Notes: a model not told the origin generated them from the letters alone. A DNA stretch of 64,000 bases from Hygrophila difformis (GCA_030278955.1 JAOANR010000006.1:29803124-29867123); one strand, 5' to 3'. Counted from the stretch's first letter, positions 46,312 through 57,942 are shown. Numbers and translations: made by a program.

Positions 46312-47277
46312 TCTCTTGGTATCAGAGCCTAGATTGGATCGATTTATCATTTCCATTTCTTGTCAAAAATTCCAAAAAAAAAAAAACTCAAAAATAGAGT
46401 TTCTGTGTACTGTTCACCGAACATCCGTTTTGCTCAGGCCATAATCTTTGATTTCTGAGTTCATATTTGGATTGAGTAGGTCGATTACATAGAGATTCAT
46501 ATAAAGTTCTCTCAATTTGGCCAAGGGATCAATTTTCTATGAATTTTTGAAGTTCTTGGTCATTTTTCACCAAAAATATTTTTCTTCATTTTTCTTGGGT
46601 TTGATCTTGTGTTTCACCTCACCATTTGGAAGCATATTTCATTTAGCAATATTATATCACCCATTCCAAGGGGTTATGCTGCCCAAATTTTCCCAAATCC
46701 ATTTCCTTCACCAAAACTCCATTTCCAAACCCTAGAACATAAGAACCTGTCCTCTGTCCGAATTTTCTGGTCACAGGTTGTTCATAATTTTGCAAATCTG
46801 AGTCCATAATCTTGTTCCTCTCATCGAATACATAGGTTTGCATATAAAGAACATCAAAAACGGACATCGGGAGCCAAAGTTATGGCCATTTGAAAATTCA
46901 AGCAAGTTCTTGATGTTCTTCACCAAAAATCCAAAAATCTCCATATTTTGCTTTTTGGTCTTGTGATTTTCTGTTTTCACTCACTTTGTGGATTGTATTT
47001 GCATTAATTATTGGTTTGTATGCTTAATTAGTTATTATGCAAGCTTAATCCGAGAGTGTTGAGTGATTATTGAGAGTTGGGATTAATTTTGGTTTGGGGT
47101 TTGTTCTTGAGTGTTCATAGTGTTCTTGCTTGAACTTGAAGAACATCATAAAATCTTCAAGTGTGTTCTTGATAGTTTTAATTTGATCCACTTGAATTGT
47201 TTTAAGGGTGTTAAGGGGATTTTAAAAGGGACAAATAGTACAAGTGCATTAATTGGGAGAAAGGGACATTGTTGGAT

Positions 47278-47308
<31 letters not shown>

Positions 47309-48258
47309 TATTATTTGTCTTGATCCATTTAAAAAAAAAAAAACCAAGACTTTGACAATATTAGCCACAATCCACTCGGCCAAAACAAGGGCAAATTGAT
47401 CAAATTGGAGCATTAAATGGTGTGGACCCCACACGACAATTGATAATTGGTTTCATCCATATTGAGGTGCTGATCAAGTTGTGCAAAATTGCAAATTGTC
47501 AACAAGCCCAAAGCCAAATTCAGCAAGTGGGTCTTGATAAATTGGATTGTATAAAATTTGATTTAATTGGTTGGGCAATTATTTTTATTGATCAATTAGT
47601 TAAATTGAATTGGGTATTTATTTTACTATGCGATTTCACTGATTTAAATCACGAACAATCTATCGGGTTGAAGTTCCGTCAGTGTTTACACTTGACAGTG
47701 GAATTCCCCGAGGAATAAGTGCTTGCACTGTTCCTCTGATTTATTTCACAAATCACAGAGTTGAAGCTCCGTCTGCAATTGCAGATAGTGGAGTTCCTCA
47801 ACAGTGAATTTTTATCCGGCTACCCTTGATTGCAGTCACACAGCTTGGATTTATTTATTTATTGGGTTTGTGTGTGAGGCATATATTTGTGATTCCGAGT
47901 GTTTTATTTTGTGAGGTTTTTACTTTGCACTTTAAAATTGCGAGAAATCGGATTTATTGCTTGCAGGCTGATTAAATTTGCAAACTATAATTTGTGCACT
48001 GCAATCACACACAGAATCTGTGCCTTTCATTGATAGAGTCGAACATTGCATTCTGATTCTTGCACTGTGCGTCCAATAATTTTATTTTACTCACCATCTG
48101 ATTGTTGGTTGATACGATTGAGCATTATCCGGATTATTAGGAACCAACCGGTGGAGAATTCGGACCTACAGAGAGAGAAACAGTTGCGAGATCACTCTAT
48201 ATATTTCAGTTGATTTTTCACTAACCCATTATACATATATCTAGTTTGTCTTTCTGAT
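46312..48258 (+). other. Long untranslated leader of the LARD-like element
   Basis: About 1.95 kb between the LTR and the ATG of the internal frame. It contains the primer-binding site (46318-46330), an (AT)n microsatellite (about 47277-47306) and several short direct repeats around GTTGAAGTTCCGTC/GTTGAAGCTCCGTC (47668 and 47760). No conserved domain seen. Confidence 0.7.
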
Positions 48259-50577
48259 ATGGCAGGAACCACTAATGCTGAAATAATGGAATTACTGAGG
48301 AGCCTGAATGCAAGCATGGATTCCATGAGTCATGATATGAAAGAGATGAAAGCTGAAATGACCCACGAGTTCAAGAAGGTGAACCGCAAAATTGAGAAGG
48401 AAAATGTCAGTCTCTCTTCAGAGCTACATGGGGAGCTTAATGGCAAACTCGCGAAGGATCCGTGCAGCACATCTTCCTCCACTGACGAGCCTTCTGCGGA
48501 ACAGGTTAAATTTGTCCATAATTCCTTAAAGCTCCCAAAGGTACATTCCTTCCATTTTTCAACTCTGATGATACCCAAAGAATTTCCAGTCCATGAGCAA
48601 CATATTCCAGATGATAATTGCGTAATTTCTGAATCACATTCTGAATATGTTGATCCATTTTGGGAACATGCTGAAAATTTGAAACCAAATCCATATCGTT
48701 TGCATTTATTAGAAAAATTGATTTTACCTGATAAAATGCATACTGATTATGGTAAATTTCATTACACTGGTAGAATCCCATTAAGTCATATGCGCTACTT
48801 AATATATTATTTGGGACTGAAAGGATTTAGGGTGCATATGCGAGCTCATCATTTCCCGCCATCAAAGTGGAGATCCTTCCGAGGTCGTGAAAGAGCATCA
48901 ATTAATGGCGAAGATCTGTCTAAGGCCAAACATGTGGGATATAATCCAGGTGATCATGTTTCAATTCTTGAGAATTTCAAATATGATTTTAAAGGAACGA
49001 TGACTGCTGCATCTGACGAAAATAATTATTTTTGCAGGAATTTTATTTCTGGAGCTGATACCGTCAGCAGTCTGCAATTTATTCTCAAGGGAGACTCTGA
49101 GCATTATCTTTGCATTTTGGATCATATTTCTGATAATTTTATTGAAAAATTTTGTTTTACGAAATTGGTTCAAAAATGCGGTACTTATGGGATATCGGTT
49201 TGTGCAAGGTCAAAATTTGTGGTTGATCCGACCGGTGTAATTTCTCGCCTAGCTTTGGAGTCCAAAGCTCTTGAAGGGGGAGAGGATGCCATGGGAGTCC
49301 GGATCAACCAACCCGACCCGTCTGACAGACGACCCAATCCGGATATGTGGAACAGGCAGATAAATAATTCAAGCAGACAGGAAAATGCTTGGAGTAATCC
49401 GGATCAAAATTCTAGTGGGCTTACACTTATTGGACTACAAATAATTAAATGGACAAAGGGAGTGAGGAGCCCAATTCTCACCAGCCCAATCTGCATCCTC
49501 TTCATGGGCCGAGCCATCTCCTCGTGCAGCCCATTCCATGACCCAACAGAAAATCTCACAAGCCCAATTCTCCTTCACATAGCCCAAGCTGTAGCCGGCC
49601 CATTCCCATGCAGAACCGGCCCACCACTATTCAGCCCAGACGGATGCCGCTCCAGCCCACGCCCATGTCGATTCCAAGGGCTGGCTCCGATCATCTTCTC
49701 GGCGTCGCCTCGAGCTCCGGCCAGCCACCAACGTCGACAAGGCAACTCCTGCAACTGGATCATCTCCGTCCCTCAGAGTTGTATCTTCATCGCCGGCGAC
49801 CTCGTCATCCCTTCCATCACCTCCATCATTTCCGTCGTCTCCATCATCCCAAACCGGCAGCAGCTCTCCCTCTCCGATGTCCTTCGTCGATGCCAACGAG
49901 CTGCCCCCATCTCCGGCGAGCATCGCCATCAACAGTCTCCTCCGGCCTTCAATGGAACCACGGACAGCCCCGGGCTATCGACTAGCTTCTCCGACCCATC
50001 GCAAGCGCCCTCTCCGGTCACCGACCTCGGTGGACAAAACCCCAGAATTATTATCCCTATGCCGGCCAGGATGCGCGCTTCCCTCTTCACTATTGGAACT
50101 TACGGACAGACCTCGGCCATGCCTCCGATCACCATCTTCATTATTCCGGCCACCCCGAAAAGCGAAGCTACGGCAAAGAGGAAAACCCCGATTCGCCGCT
50201 ATCTTCTCCGGCAAAGCATTCTTCGACTCCGGTCACCATGTCCGAACTCCAGACGACCTCCAGCAACCTCTGCCATGCCTTGGTCCGTCTCCGACCACCC
50301 TCCACCACTGCCAGCACCCATCGTCCCCATCGGAAGAAGGCTCCGGCAGAAGCTCCCATCGACTATGACGCCAACTACGCTATCCTCTATCCCATCCTAC
50401 GACGTCAAGCTCCATCACGCTCGAGAGTTCAGCATCGTCCTGTCGCCGAGGGTTCAGCGTCGTAGCATCGCCGAGAGCTCAGCGTCGTCCTTCAGTTGCT
50501 CAGCGTCGTCCTTCTTTTTGCACAGCGTCGTCCTTCATGCTGCTCAGCGTCGTCTTTCACTTTGTCTAGCGTCGTAG
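48259..50577 (+). CDS. Unrecognised ORF of the LARD-like element, runs into 3' LTR
   Basis: The frame is open for 772 codons. Codons 1-342 are internal to the element: a charged, probably coiled-coil start (EIMELLRSLNASMDS, KEMKAEMTHEFKKVNRKIEK) reminiscent of some gag N-termini, a Ser/Glu-rich linker, then a region with HMRYLIYYLGLKGFRVHMRA, HVGYNPGDHVSILENF and DHISDNFIEKF. I recognise no zinc knuckle, protease or polymerase motif. From codon 343 the frame continues through the 3' LTR's C-rich part to a stop at 50575-50577; that part is Pro/Ser/Arg-rich and is probably incidental. In the 5' LTR the same frame is stopped by a TGA at about 45049. Function unknown. Confidence 0.55.
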   Translation: MAGTTNAEIMELLRSLNASMDSMSHDMKEMKAEMTHEFKKVNRKIEKENVSLSSELHGELNGKLAKDPCSTSSSTDEPSAEQVKFVHNSLKLPKVHSFHFSTLMIPKEFPVHEQHIPDDNCVISESHSEYVDPFWEHAENLKPNPYRLHLLEKLILPDKMHTDYGKFHYTGRIPLSHMRYLIYYLGLKGFRVHMRAHHFPPSKWRSFRGRERASINGEDLSKAKHVGYNPGDHVSILENFKYDFKGTMTAASDENNYFCRNFISGADTVSSLQFILKGDSEHYLCILDHISDNFIEKFCFTKLVQKCGTYGISVCARSKFVVDPTGVISRLALESKALEGGEDAMGVRINQPDPSDRRPNPDMWNRQINNSSRQENAWSNPDQNSSGLTLIGLQIIKWTKGVRSPILTSPICILFMGRAISSCSPFHDPTENLTSPILLHIAQAVAGPFPCRTGPPLFSPDGCRSSPRPCRFQGLAPIIFSASPRAPASHQRRQGNSCNWIISVPQSCIFIAGDLVIPSITSIISVVSIIPNRQQLSLSDVLRRCQRAAPISGEHRHQQSPPAFNGTTDSPGLSTSFSDPSQAPSPVTDLGGQNPRIIIPMPARMRASLFTIGTYGQTSAMPPITIFIIPATPKSEATAKRKTPIRRYLLRQSILRLRSPCPNSRRPPATSAMPWSVSDHPPPLPAPIVPIGRRLRQKLPSTMTPTTLSSIPSYDVKLHHAREFSIVLSPRVQRRSIAESSASSFSCSASSFFLHSVVLHAAQRRLSLCLAS

Positions 50578-50977
50578 TTACTATTATTTCAACACTTGTT
50601 TTATTTCCTAGGATTGTTTAATCTTTGTTGCTAGTTGTTTAATTGCTTGTATTTTGGAATGCCTATAAATAGGCCATTCCCAACACTTTGCCATTAACCT
50701 TTTGGAAATGAATATACTTTGAATACACTTGGAGAGTGTTGTATGCTTTGTTTGAAAGGTCGTATGAATTCTTCCACCAAGGTTGGATTCCTTTTGAGTA
50801 TTTGAGGTGTGCTCAATCGTATAGACACCTTGAGGATATCGGTTGAGGGATTGATGAACACTTATGTGTTAGTAAATCCAATATTGAGTATCCAATGAGG
50901 TAATCTCACCTATCCTTTTATCTTTGATTTCATATTGTTCTTGTTTGTAAATCGTATCCAATCCTCGATCCATGGCA
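49287..50977 (+). repeat. 3' LTR of the LARD-like element
   Basis: 1691 bp, with TATAAATA at 50664-50671. It carries an extra 46 bp (about 50464-50509) in the CAGCGTCGT array compared with the 5' LTR, hence more repeat units. Confidence 0.93.
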
Positions 50978-51547
50978 ATTTTGGTCTGCTGCCATTTCTT
51001 TTCTGGGCTCTCTGCTTGCTTGTGCCTAGTCTATCAAGATCCTTCTCCTCTTTGTTTTTCTGGTCATGATTCATCTGGTGGATTCCTCTCTGTTTTCTAC
51101 CGAGGTGCATTCCACAGTTTCGTAGTCAATTTTTAGACCTTATCAATACTGCTGTTTTGCCTGTTTGAATCACAAGCTGCAACCTTTTATTCTCAGAGTG
51201 AACCTAAAGCTCATTTGGGTGGGCATCATTTGTTCCAAAGATGTAAGTTATGATTCTTCTTATGAATACAATTGATCAAATCCCAAAAATCTTAACAAAC
51301 AAAATCTAAACAATGAAACGAGTAGGAATGAAGAGAGATTTCATATATCAGGCATTTGGCCAATCTACTACCTAACCTCTACTGCCATGTGACAAAACAA
51401 TCTTAAGAAGCTTATTTTCTCAAAATGCCAACTCATTAAACCAAGTCTCTCTGTAAAACAAACATTGTACCAAAGCAGCCAAAGAATAGCACAGTGAGGA
51501 AGAGAGAACAAAAAACTGGACATTAATGAATTAAGCGTACAAACTCT

Positions 51548-53616
51548 CTAATGCCGTCTTCGTCGTGGCATGTCATCTTGATAAGGCGATGATTCACTCT
51601 CTTTATCCTTCAGGAGGCCCAGGAAAGCAAGGAAGCCAAAGAAGAAAAACCCACCAGACCAGTGGCCGCCGCCGCCGCCGCCACCACCACCTCCATCGTC
51701 ATCATCGCGTGGAGGAAATCCTGATCCACCGTCATCGAGTTCCGGGGACTTCTCCTTCCCTGAATTGGTTAAAATACATGGAGATATGGTTAATCTTGAA
51801 GCTGATAACTTTCCGCATAAATATGGAGAAAAATGCGTATAATGATCAAGAGTCAAAGTTGTTAGGGCTGGAAACATATCGACATATCGTATGGAGTTTC
51901 AGCTGCTTCAATTCTTAGCATTTAATATATATATCTTTGATTCTTGGCTTGTTTCTGTTCAACCAACATTTACGCCACAAATATTATTACCTTGAATAGG
52001 TGCAACAGTAATCGTAGATGATTGGCGCGTTACAGTTTGGGTCTGCTCAGCAGCACATGTGGCGTTCTGCAGTTGAGATATTCAGGTAGTTTCATCAGCT
52101 TCGAATCATGAGTAACAGAAGCAGAAATAACAAGAATACAGATTATATCCATAGACCACAGCAATTCACATATTTACTTAGAGTGGGGAAATGCCTCCCA
52201 CAAGATTTACATCCTATATTAGACACTCCTGACAGAAATTCCCCAGAATACCTTCCACAAGTAGGAAAAATGACAGCAGCGATTTCCCCGACCTTACCTT
52301 CCACAAGAAATCTGTTAACAAGCTAAACAGGAAGAAATCTAGCCCATTTATACTTCAATTGATCAGATATCAAATTTGAGGACCTAGGAAATACGTAAAA
52401 AGACTATGCCAAATAGAAGGAAAAATGTTGCTAGTGAATCAAAGATCCTGTTGTCGAGGAAATAAATTCATGCCCAGTACTGCAAAACAGAATGGCTTAC
52501 TAATAAAAAGTTAGATGAGATAAAATTACCAGGGCAGCAGCACATATTAGAGAAGAACGCTTGACTCGTCGAATACAAGTTGTATTTCTTCTTTCAACAG
52601 ACTGAAACTGCACCCGAAGGGGCTTCAGGCCTTTCGCATAGGACAGAACATTCCTCTTAGGCCTTAGGCATTGATCTTCTAATCGAACTGCAAACAAGAT
52701 TTTCCAGTTATGCAAAATTTCAGCACCGTGAAAAAAAAATAACATAATAATTATAGAACAAGATCCACATCACTCTTTCAACATACTTGATCAAAGTAAT
52801 ATGACAACACTACAACAGAAATAATTCAACTTCGACATATACACACCCAGCTGTTCTAACCAAAGGAGGTCAACAATCAACATACCTGTAGCTAGCGAAG
52901 TGATTGGAATAGTAATTGCAGTACTTAGCGACATTTCAATGCCAATAGTAATATAACCTGAAAGCAAATTATAAATTCAATAAAAGAATGGCTGAAAACA
53001 CTTATAATCATTCAACAATACAGAAGATTTTGCTCCTCTCAAAGTTACTTCATTGAAAAAGATACAAACTTTTCTAGACATTTCAAACAATTTCTTGTAT
53101 CATATGTGCCTAACTACGAATAATACCGAGGGTTTGTCATCAATTCTAACAGCAAGCAAAATAGACAAACCTTAACTCAAAAGATTAGAATCTAACTTTG
53201 CACATACGCAGACCTTAACAAGAACGATTAGAATTTAACTTTGCCCCAACATATCAAACGTTTCATTCTACCGCGCCATAAACCTTATCCATCTCTAATT
53301 CATAGGCAGAGAAACATTAATATCGTTTTTCTTTAAAAATAAAATTCAAAACCACATTAGGTTTCAACAAATAACCAATTCGAAATTATTTCAAGGGAAA
53401 TTAATACACAAATTTTGATTGAAAGTCGGCGCGAACAATTTCCCTAATCAAGAAATTAGAAGACGCAGAGGTAGCCAGCGGATGCATAAAGAGAAATCAG
53501 AAGTAGCATGAAGAAAACTACAAATTAAGCATTGATGAGAAGCAAAGCAACATCGGAAAAAAAGATATGAAGGAGGTACCTGGAATCGGACGGCAGAACA
53601 GAACACCAAACTGGAC

Positions 53617-53650
<34 letters not shown>
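51548..53650 (-). CDS. Plastid-type glycine-rich protein with one membrane segment
   Basis: Four coding exons on the minus strand, 52886-52934, 52530-52687, 51991-52066 and 51548-51759, sum to 495 nt and 164 residues. A 5' UTR intron runs from 53579 back to 52958, and the UTR start contains a (GA)n/(CT)n run (53624-53652). The N-terminus MSLSTAITIPITSLATV and the following basic Ser/Arg-rich part up to SSLICAAAL look like a plastid transit peptide. The rest has an acidic stretch (PELDDGG, PPRDDDD), ten consecutive glycines (117-126), a hydrophobic segment FFFFGFLAFLGLL (132-144) and an arginine-rich end RRRRH. Frame and splice sites are clean. I do not recognise a characterised family; a thylakoid or envelope protein is an inference. 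A dead paralogue lies at 11438-12720 and an exon relic at 59485-59566. Confidence 0.82.
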
Positions 53651-53654
<4 letters not shown>

Positions 53655-53934
53655 AGCAACTATGCGACCAAAGAGGATTAAGTATTAAATCTGGGTTATT
53701 TTATTTTATTTTATTTATTGAACTCGTGTTATTATTTTATTTATGTCGCTTTTTTTTTTCCAAAAGAGTAATTAGTAAAAATAACATAAAATTTAAAGTC
53801 AGAAAAGGATTTGTGAAACAATAGTAAAAGTCAAAAATTTTTGGAGTAATTTTCTTTTTGTAGGAAAGTAGTATTTTATTTTATTTTATTTTTAAAAAAA
53901 GTTATCTAAGTTTTCTGATGGGGGTTGTGAGGAG

Positions 53935-54522
53935 AAGGGGTGGGAATAGGTCAGGCTATCCGACAGGACTTATAGTCAGGCCGGCCAGGTCAGACTTTTT
54001 TTTATAAACAGGCTAGGCTTAGGCTAATTTAAAAGCCTATTTAACTAAATAGGCCTAGGCCGAGCTTAATTAAAAGCCTATTTATCATATTATTAGTGAA
54101 TTTATGTTTATTAGTACATAGGAATATGTCGTATTATTAATATTATATTATGTAAAAGTAATTATTAATTTGATCTTATATAGATTTTTAAAATATTTAT
54201 GAGTTTTTTCTCGTATATAAATAGTTCAACCCCGTACATAAATAGTTTTGGATGAAAACTTGCCAAAGTGAACAAATTATGTCTTCCAACCTTATGATTA
54301 CATCCGGATATATATATAAAAAAATTTAAACTTATTTCTAAAATAGGATTATCAGACTTTTAAAAGGGTCAGAAGCTGACCTATTTACATAAATAGGCCA
54401 GACTTAGGCATATAACATAGGTCTATCAAAGCTAATAGGCCATGCTCGGGCCTATGAAAATCGACGTAGGCCCAGGCCGTACAAGCCTAGGCCTAGCCCG
54501 ACCTAGCTTATTTCCACCCCTA
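53935..54522. mobile_element. Non-autonomous hAT element with 8-bp target duplication
   Basis: 588 bp. Ends AAGGGGTGGGAATAGGTCAGG and the inverse TTATTTCCACCCCTA are flanked by perfect GTGAGGAG duplications (53927-53934, 54523-54530). It is the same family as 13415-13863 (AGGCC/GGCCT-rich subterminal parts, AT-rich core), but longer. Confidence 0.93.
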
Positions 54523-54919
54523 GTGAGGAGTGATGATGGTAATAAAATGGCTCTATCAAAATCCCCTACCCTTAACCGGGTCCAAGCTTTTCCACTATAA
54601 TTGTTAATCATGGGTTAATTTATAGAATTAAGGTGGATTATAATCGAATTAGCAAAAACTTAATAAAATTAGAGGATTGATTAGGTAAAATAAATGACCA
54701 AATCATTTATCTTTTCAATGTTCTCTATGAAATAAATAATTGAATCCAAAATGTTTTTAAATAAACCTAAAATATTTTTTTGAAAAGAAAAAACTATCTC
54801 AACGAATACTTTGTATGTGGATACATATAATGCAGTCAAAAGTCTCCAATAAATGGAATAACATGCACTCCTCTTATATGAAGAAACTAGTAATATTTTC
54901 ACAAGAAACAAAAACATAT
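54523..54919. other. AT-rich intergenic DNA
   Basis: Nothing recognised. Confidence 0.5.
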
Positions 54920-54992
54920 GAAGGGATAGCTTAGTTGGGAGAGTCTTAGACTGAAGATCTAAAGGTCGAATGTTCTGTCCACGCTCACCGCA
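54920..54992 (+). pseudogene. tRNA-Phe(GAA)-like relic
   Basis: 73 bases match plant nuclear tRNA-Phe: GGGATAGC, TTAGTTGGGAGAG, anticodon arm AGACTGAAGATCT with anticodon GAA, AAGGTCG, and the end CCACGCTCACCGCA. Two acceptor-stem pairs and two T-stem pairs are broken and the T-loop reads TTCTGTC instead of TTCGATC, so it is probably a tRNA pseudogene or the head of a tRNA-derived repeat. Confidence 0.7.
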
Positions 54993-55950
54993 AATTTTTT
55001 TTTATGTGTGCCTGTTTGAAGTATTTTATTTTGGTTTGTGTCTGGATCACAATGTTTATGGATGGACGTTTGTTTGTATGTGAAGCGACCGACCGTCTAA
55101 CAAAGATGTCAAGTGTAGTCAGTTTGTTGTTTTCCCATAAAATAAAATAGGCAAGAAAACCCAAAAACTCAAACAGAAGCCTTAAACATAAGAATGTAAT
55201 GATCATAACATGAACCATAAATTGTACTAGTAACTTATAAACCACGCCCCTCGATCGTACTGTACTGGATGAAGGCTCTTGCGACTGCGACTGGCTAGTG
55301 GATGGACACTCCCAAGCCGGTGGTATAACAAGTCTCCGATATGATCCCCCTCTTCTTGTCGGAAAGGACATGGCTATCACAGTCCTCCAAGTATGCATGG
55401 CCCAGAATTCCTTGGTTGGGCCATACCCTTAGCCTTTTGTCAATCCTGATGATGAGATTGAGTGGGGTGGTGAATAATGTGCTCGAGCTGCCGCAAGACC
55501 ATGTCGGGAAATATAAGGCTCGTTCACATCGCCGCCCAATAGGCATCCATGAAAGCAAGTGATCACGAGTCGCAGGAAGCCAGCGAGACCGAATGGGTAT
55601 ATGTAAGTGTTCCAAATCACCTGACACTGTAAAATCTAAATCTAACAACAATTAACAACGTAAATCTCGAATTAATTGATAAACATTTGAATCTCATGGA
55701 GGCTTAAGGAAATTGGCCAATCATATCTACATGCCTCGCCACATTTCTCTCTGTAAAAATTAGATTGGGTATTGATGAAATCATCATAGAAACTCTCTTT
55801 GCTCTCTTGTAGGGTCGGTCCTAGGGACAATGCCCCCACAGTTCCTTTGAGAAAACGAAAACAAAGGTTTTGGGATATTCTAAGCGCCACATGAAGTGCG
55901 ACGTCTAATATGAGACGGGTGCCCTATAGAAGATGTGTGTCCAAAACTAA
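54993..55950. other. Unassigned stretch with two minus-strand open frames
   Basis: Overlapping open frames of 137 and 118 codons (54985-55398 and 55295-55651, minus) share no motif I recognise and have no splice-supported neighbours. They may be a degraded gene. Confidence 0.3.
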
Positions 55951-57513
55951 GGCCCATTCTCTATGACTTATTTTCAGGCCTTATTACTTATTTTTTTTTT
56001 ATAAAAATCAAATCAGACCAGATCAGATAAGAAACATTAAGATCAGATCAGTTTAAATAAGATCATATCAATTTAAATAAGATCAGACCAGACCAGATCA
56101 TATCAGATCAAATCATTATAATAATATAGAGAAAATAAGATCAGACCAAACCAGATTAGATCAGACCAGATCAGACCAGACCAGAAACATTCAGACCAGA
56201 CCAGACAAATTCAGATCAGACCAGACCAGATCTTATAAATTCAGATCAGACCAGAAAAATTAAGGCCTAGAGAACAGGGCCTAAGGCCTTAATTCAGACC
56301 CTGTTCTCTAGGCCTTAGGCCCCGTTCTCTATGACTTATTTTAAGGCCTTATTACTTATTTTTTATAAAAATCAGATCAGATCATATCAGATAAGAAACA
56401 TTAAGATCAGATCAGATTAAATAAGATCAGACCAGACCAGATCAGATCAAACCAGATCAGATCAGATCAAATCATTATACTAAAATATAGAAAATAAGAT
56501 CAGATCAGACCAGATCAGATCAGACCAGACCAGAAACATTCAGACCAGACCAGACAAATTCAGACCAGACCAGACCAGATCTTATAAATTCAGATCAGAC
56601 CAGAAAAATTAAGGCCTTAATTTTTCTGGTCTGATCTGAATTTATAAGATCTGGTCTGGTCTGATCTGAATTTATAAGATCTGGTCTGGTCTGATCTGAA
56701 TTTGTCTGGTCTGGTCTGAATTTATAAGAACAGGGCCTAAGGCCCCGTTCTCTAGGACTTATTTTCAGGCTTTATTACTTATTTTTTTTATATAAAAATC
56801 AGATCAGACCAGATCAGATAAGAAACATTAAGATCAGACCAGATTAAATAAGATCAGACCAGACCAAATCAGATCAGACCAGATCAGATCAGATCAAATC
56901 ATTATAATAATATATAGAAAATAAGATCAAATCAGACCAGACCAGATGGTCTGCCCAGACCAAACAAATTCAGATCAGACCAGACCAGATCTTCTAAATT
57001 CAGACCCTGATCTAGAGAACAGAGATCCTATAAATTCAGACCCTGTTCTCTAGGCCTTAATTTTTCTGGTCTGATCTGAATTTATAAGATCTGGTCTGGT
57101 CTGATCTGAATTTGTCTGGTCTGGTCTTAATGTTTCTGGTCTGGTCTGATCTGAATTTATAAGATCTGGTTTGGTCTGATCTGAATTTGTCTGGTCTGGT
57201 CTGAATTTATAAGAACAGGGCCTAAGGCCCCGTTCTCTAGGACTTATTTTCAGGCCTTATTACTTATTTTTTTTATTATAAAAATCAGATCAGACCAGAT
57301 CAGATAAGAAACATTAAGATCAGACCAGATTAAATAAGATCAGACCAGAGCAAATCAGATCAGATCAAATCATTATAATAATATATAGAAAATAAGATCA
57401 AATCAGACCAGACCAGATGATCTGACCAGACCAGACAAATTCAGATCAGACCAGACCAGATCTTCTAAATTCAGATCAGACCAGAAAAATTAAGGCCTAG
57501 AGAACAAGGCCTT
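55951..57513. mobile_element. Nested array of Harbinger-like MITEs (CAGATCAGACC family)
   Basis: The first unit (55951-56281, 331 bp) starts GGCCCATTCTCTA, ends TAGAGAACAGGGCC and is flanked by TAA, as in PIF/Harbinger insertions. At least four further, partly inverted and truncated units follow (unit starts near 56318, 56741 and 57226). All have the same start block ending ACTTATTTTCAGGCCTTATT, then runs of CAGATCAGACCAG. Copies appear to have inserted into one another. Confidence 0.7.
56556..56673. repeat. Long near-perfect palindrome in the MITE array
   Basis: Two MITE ends meet head to head at AATTAAGGCCTTAATT. The arms match perfectly for about 49 bp each (56566-56663), with one mismatch beyond, so the DNA can extrude a large cruciform. 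Confidence 0.85.
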
Positions 57514-57940
57514 GGTCGTGCCTTGGTCGTGCGCCTAAATCCGGGAGCTAGAAAATTTTTGCCCCTTTCTATCTTATGCGCTCATTAGAAGAACCGTGCC
57601 TAAATAATGTTGTTGGGCACGTATGGTGCGTAATTTATCTTTTTTCTTGGGGCCTGGGTTTATTATCAAGTCATATTGGGGCCAAAACTAATCCTTTGTG
57701 GATCTGATAGTATTGAAAGATTGTTTCTCCCAAAGTAGAATTCTGTATACCCAAATGCTCGAACCGATACACTTGTTTAAACGCTAGACCCTTATAACAC
57801 ATGACATTTTGAAGCCCGAAGAAATTGTTGAAAAATCGGATAAGTTGGTAAGTCCTTTTTAGACATTTGAATATTTACGTCATTAAACATGATTAAATTG
57901 GTAAAATTGAACTAATGGAATATTCTTCCATGTTATTTTA

Positions 57941-57942
<2 letters not shown>

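Larger units (their letters stand above)
44667..50977 (+). mobile_element. Young non-autonomous LTR retrotransposon (LARD-like)
   Basis: 6311 bp. LTRs 44667-46311 and 49287-50977 begin TGCCATGG and end CCATGGCA, with 5-bp target duplications ATTTT at 44662-44666 and 50978-50982. A primer-binding site TGGTATCAGAGCC lies at 46318-46330 and a polypurine tract GAAGGGGGAGAGGA at 49273-49286. By eye the LTRs differ by about eight substitutions plus one 46-bp indel. No protease, reverse transcriptase, RNase H or integrase is present; the internal part is a long leader and one unrecognised reading frame, so it must move in trans. Confidence 0.93.
44551..51136 (+). pseudogene. Small reading frame split by LTR element insertion
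   Basis: ATGGCGAAAAATCC at 44551 opens a frame that reaches the insertion point at 44666. If the element and one ATTTT duplication are ignored, the same frame continues from 50983 to a TAG at 51134-51136, giving about 89 codons: HKFTDCLAKFSRVISPL, FDYQVPFVI, then a hydrophobic LVCCHFFSGLSACLCLVY. I recognise no family. Copy A has the start region frameshifted. Continuity across the insertion suggests, but does not prove, a former small gene or last exon convergent with the gene at 51548. Confidence 0.35.
44385..53010. repeat. Segmental duplication, copy B (with LTR insertion)
   Basis: 44385-44605, 51195-51505 and 51498-53010 match copy A at 9945-10170, 11070-11376 (inverted there) and 11385-12770. 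Copy B keeps the intact gene and the uninverted order and is interrupted by the LTR element 44667-50977, so it represents the older arrangement. Confidence 0.85.

Noticed and set aside
54920..54992. Functional tRNA-Phe gene
   Set aside because: Acceptor and T stems each have two broken pairs and the T-loop lacks the conserved TTCGA, so it is listed as a relic.
54985..55651. New plant protein from two overlapping minus ORFs
   Set aside because: Plausible length, but no motif, no continuation and no splice evidence; kept only as an unassigned stretch.
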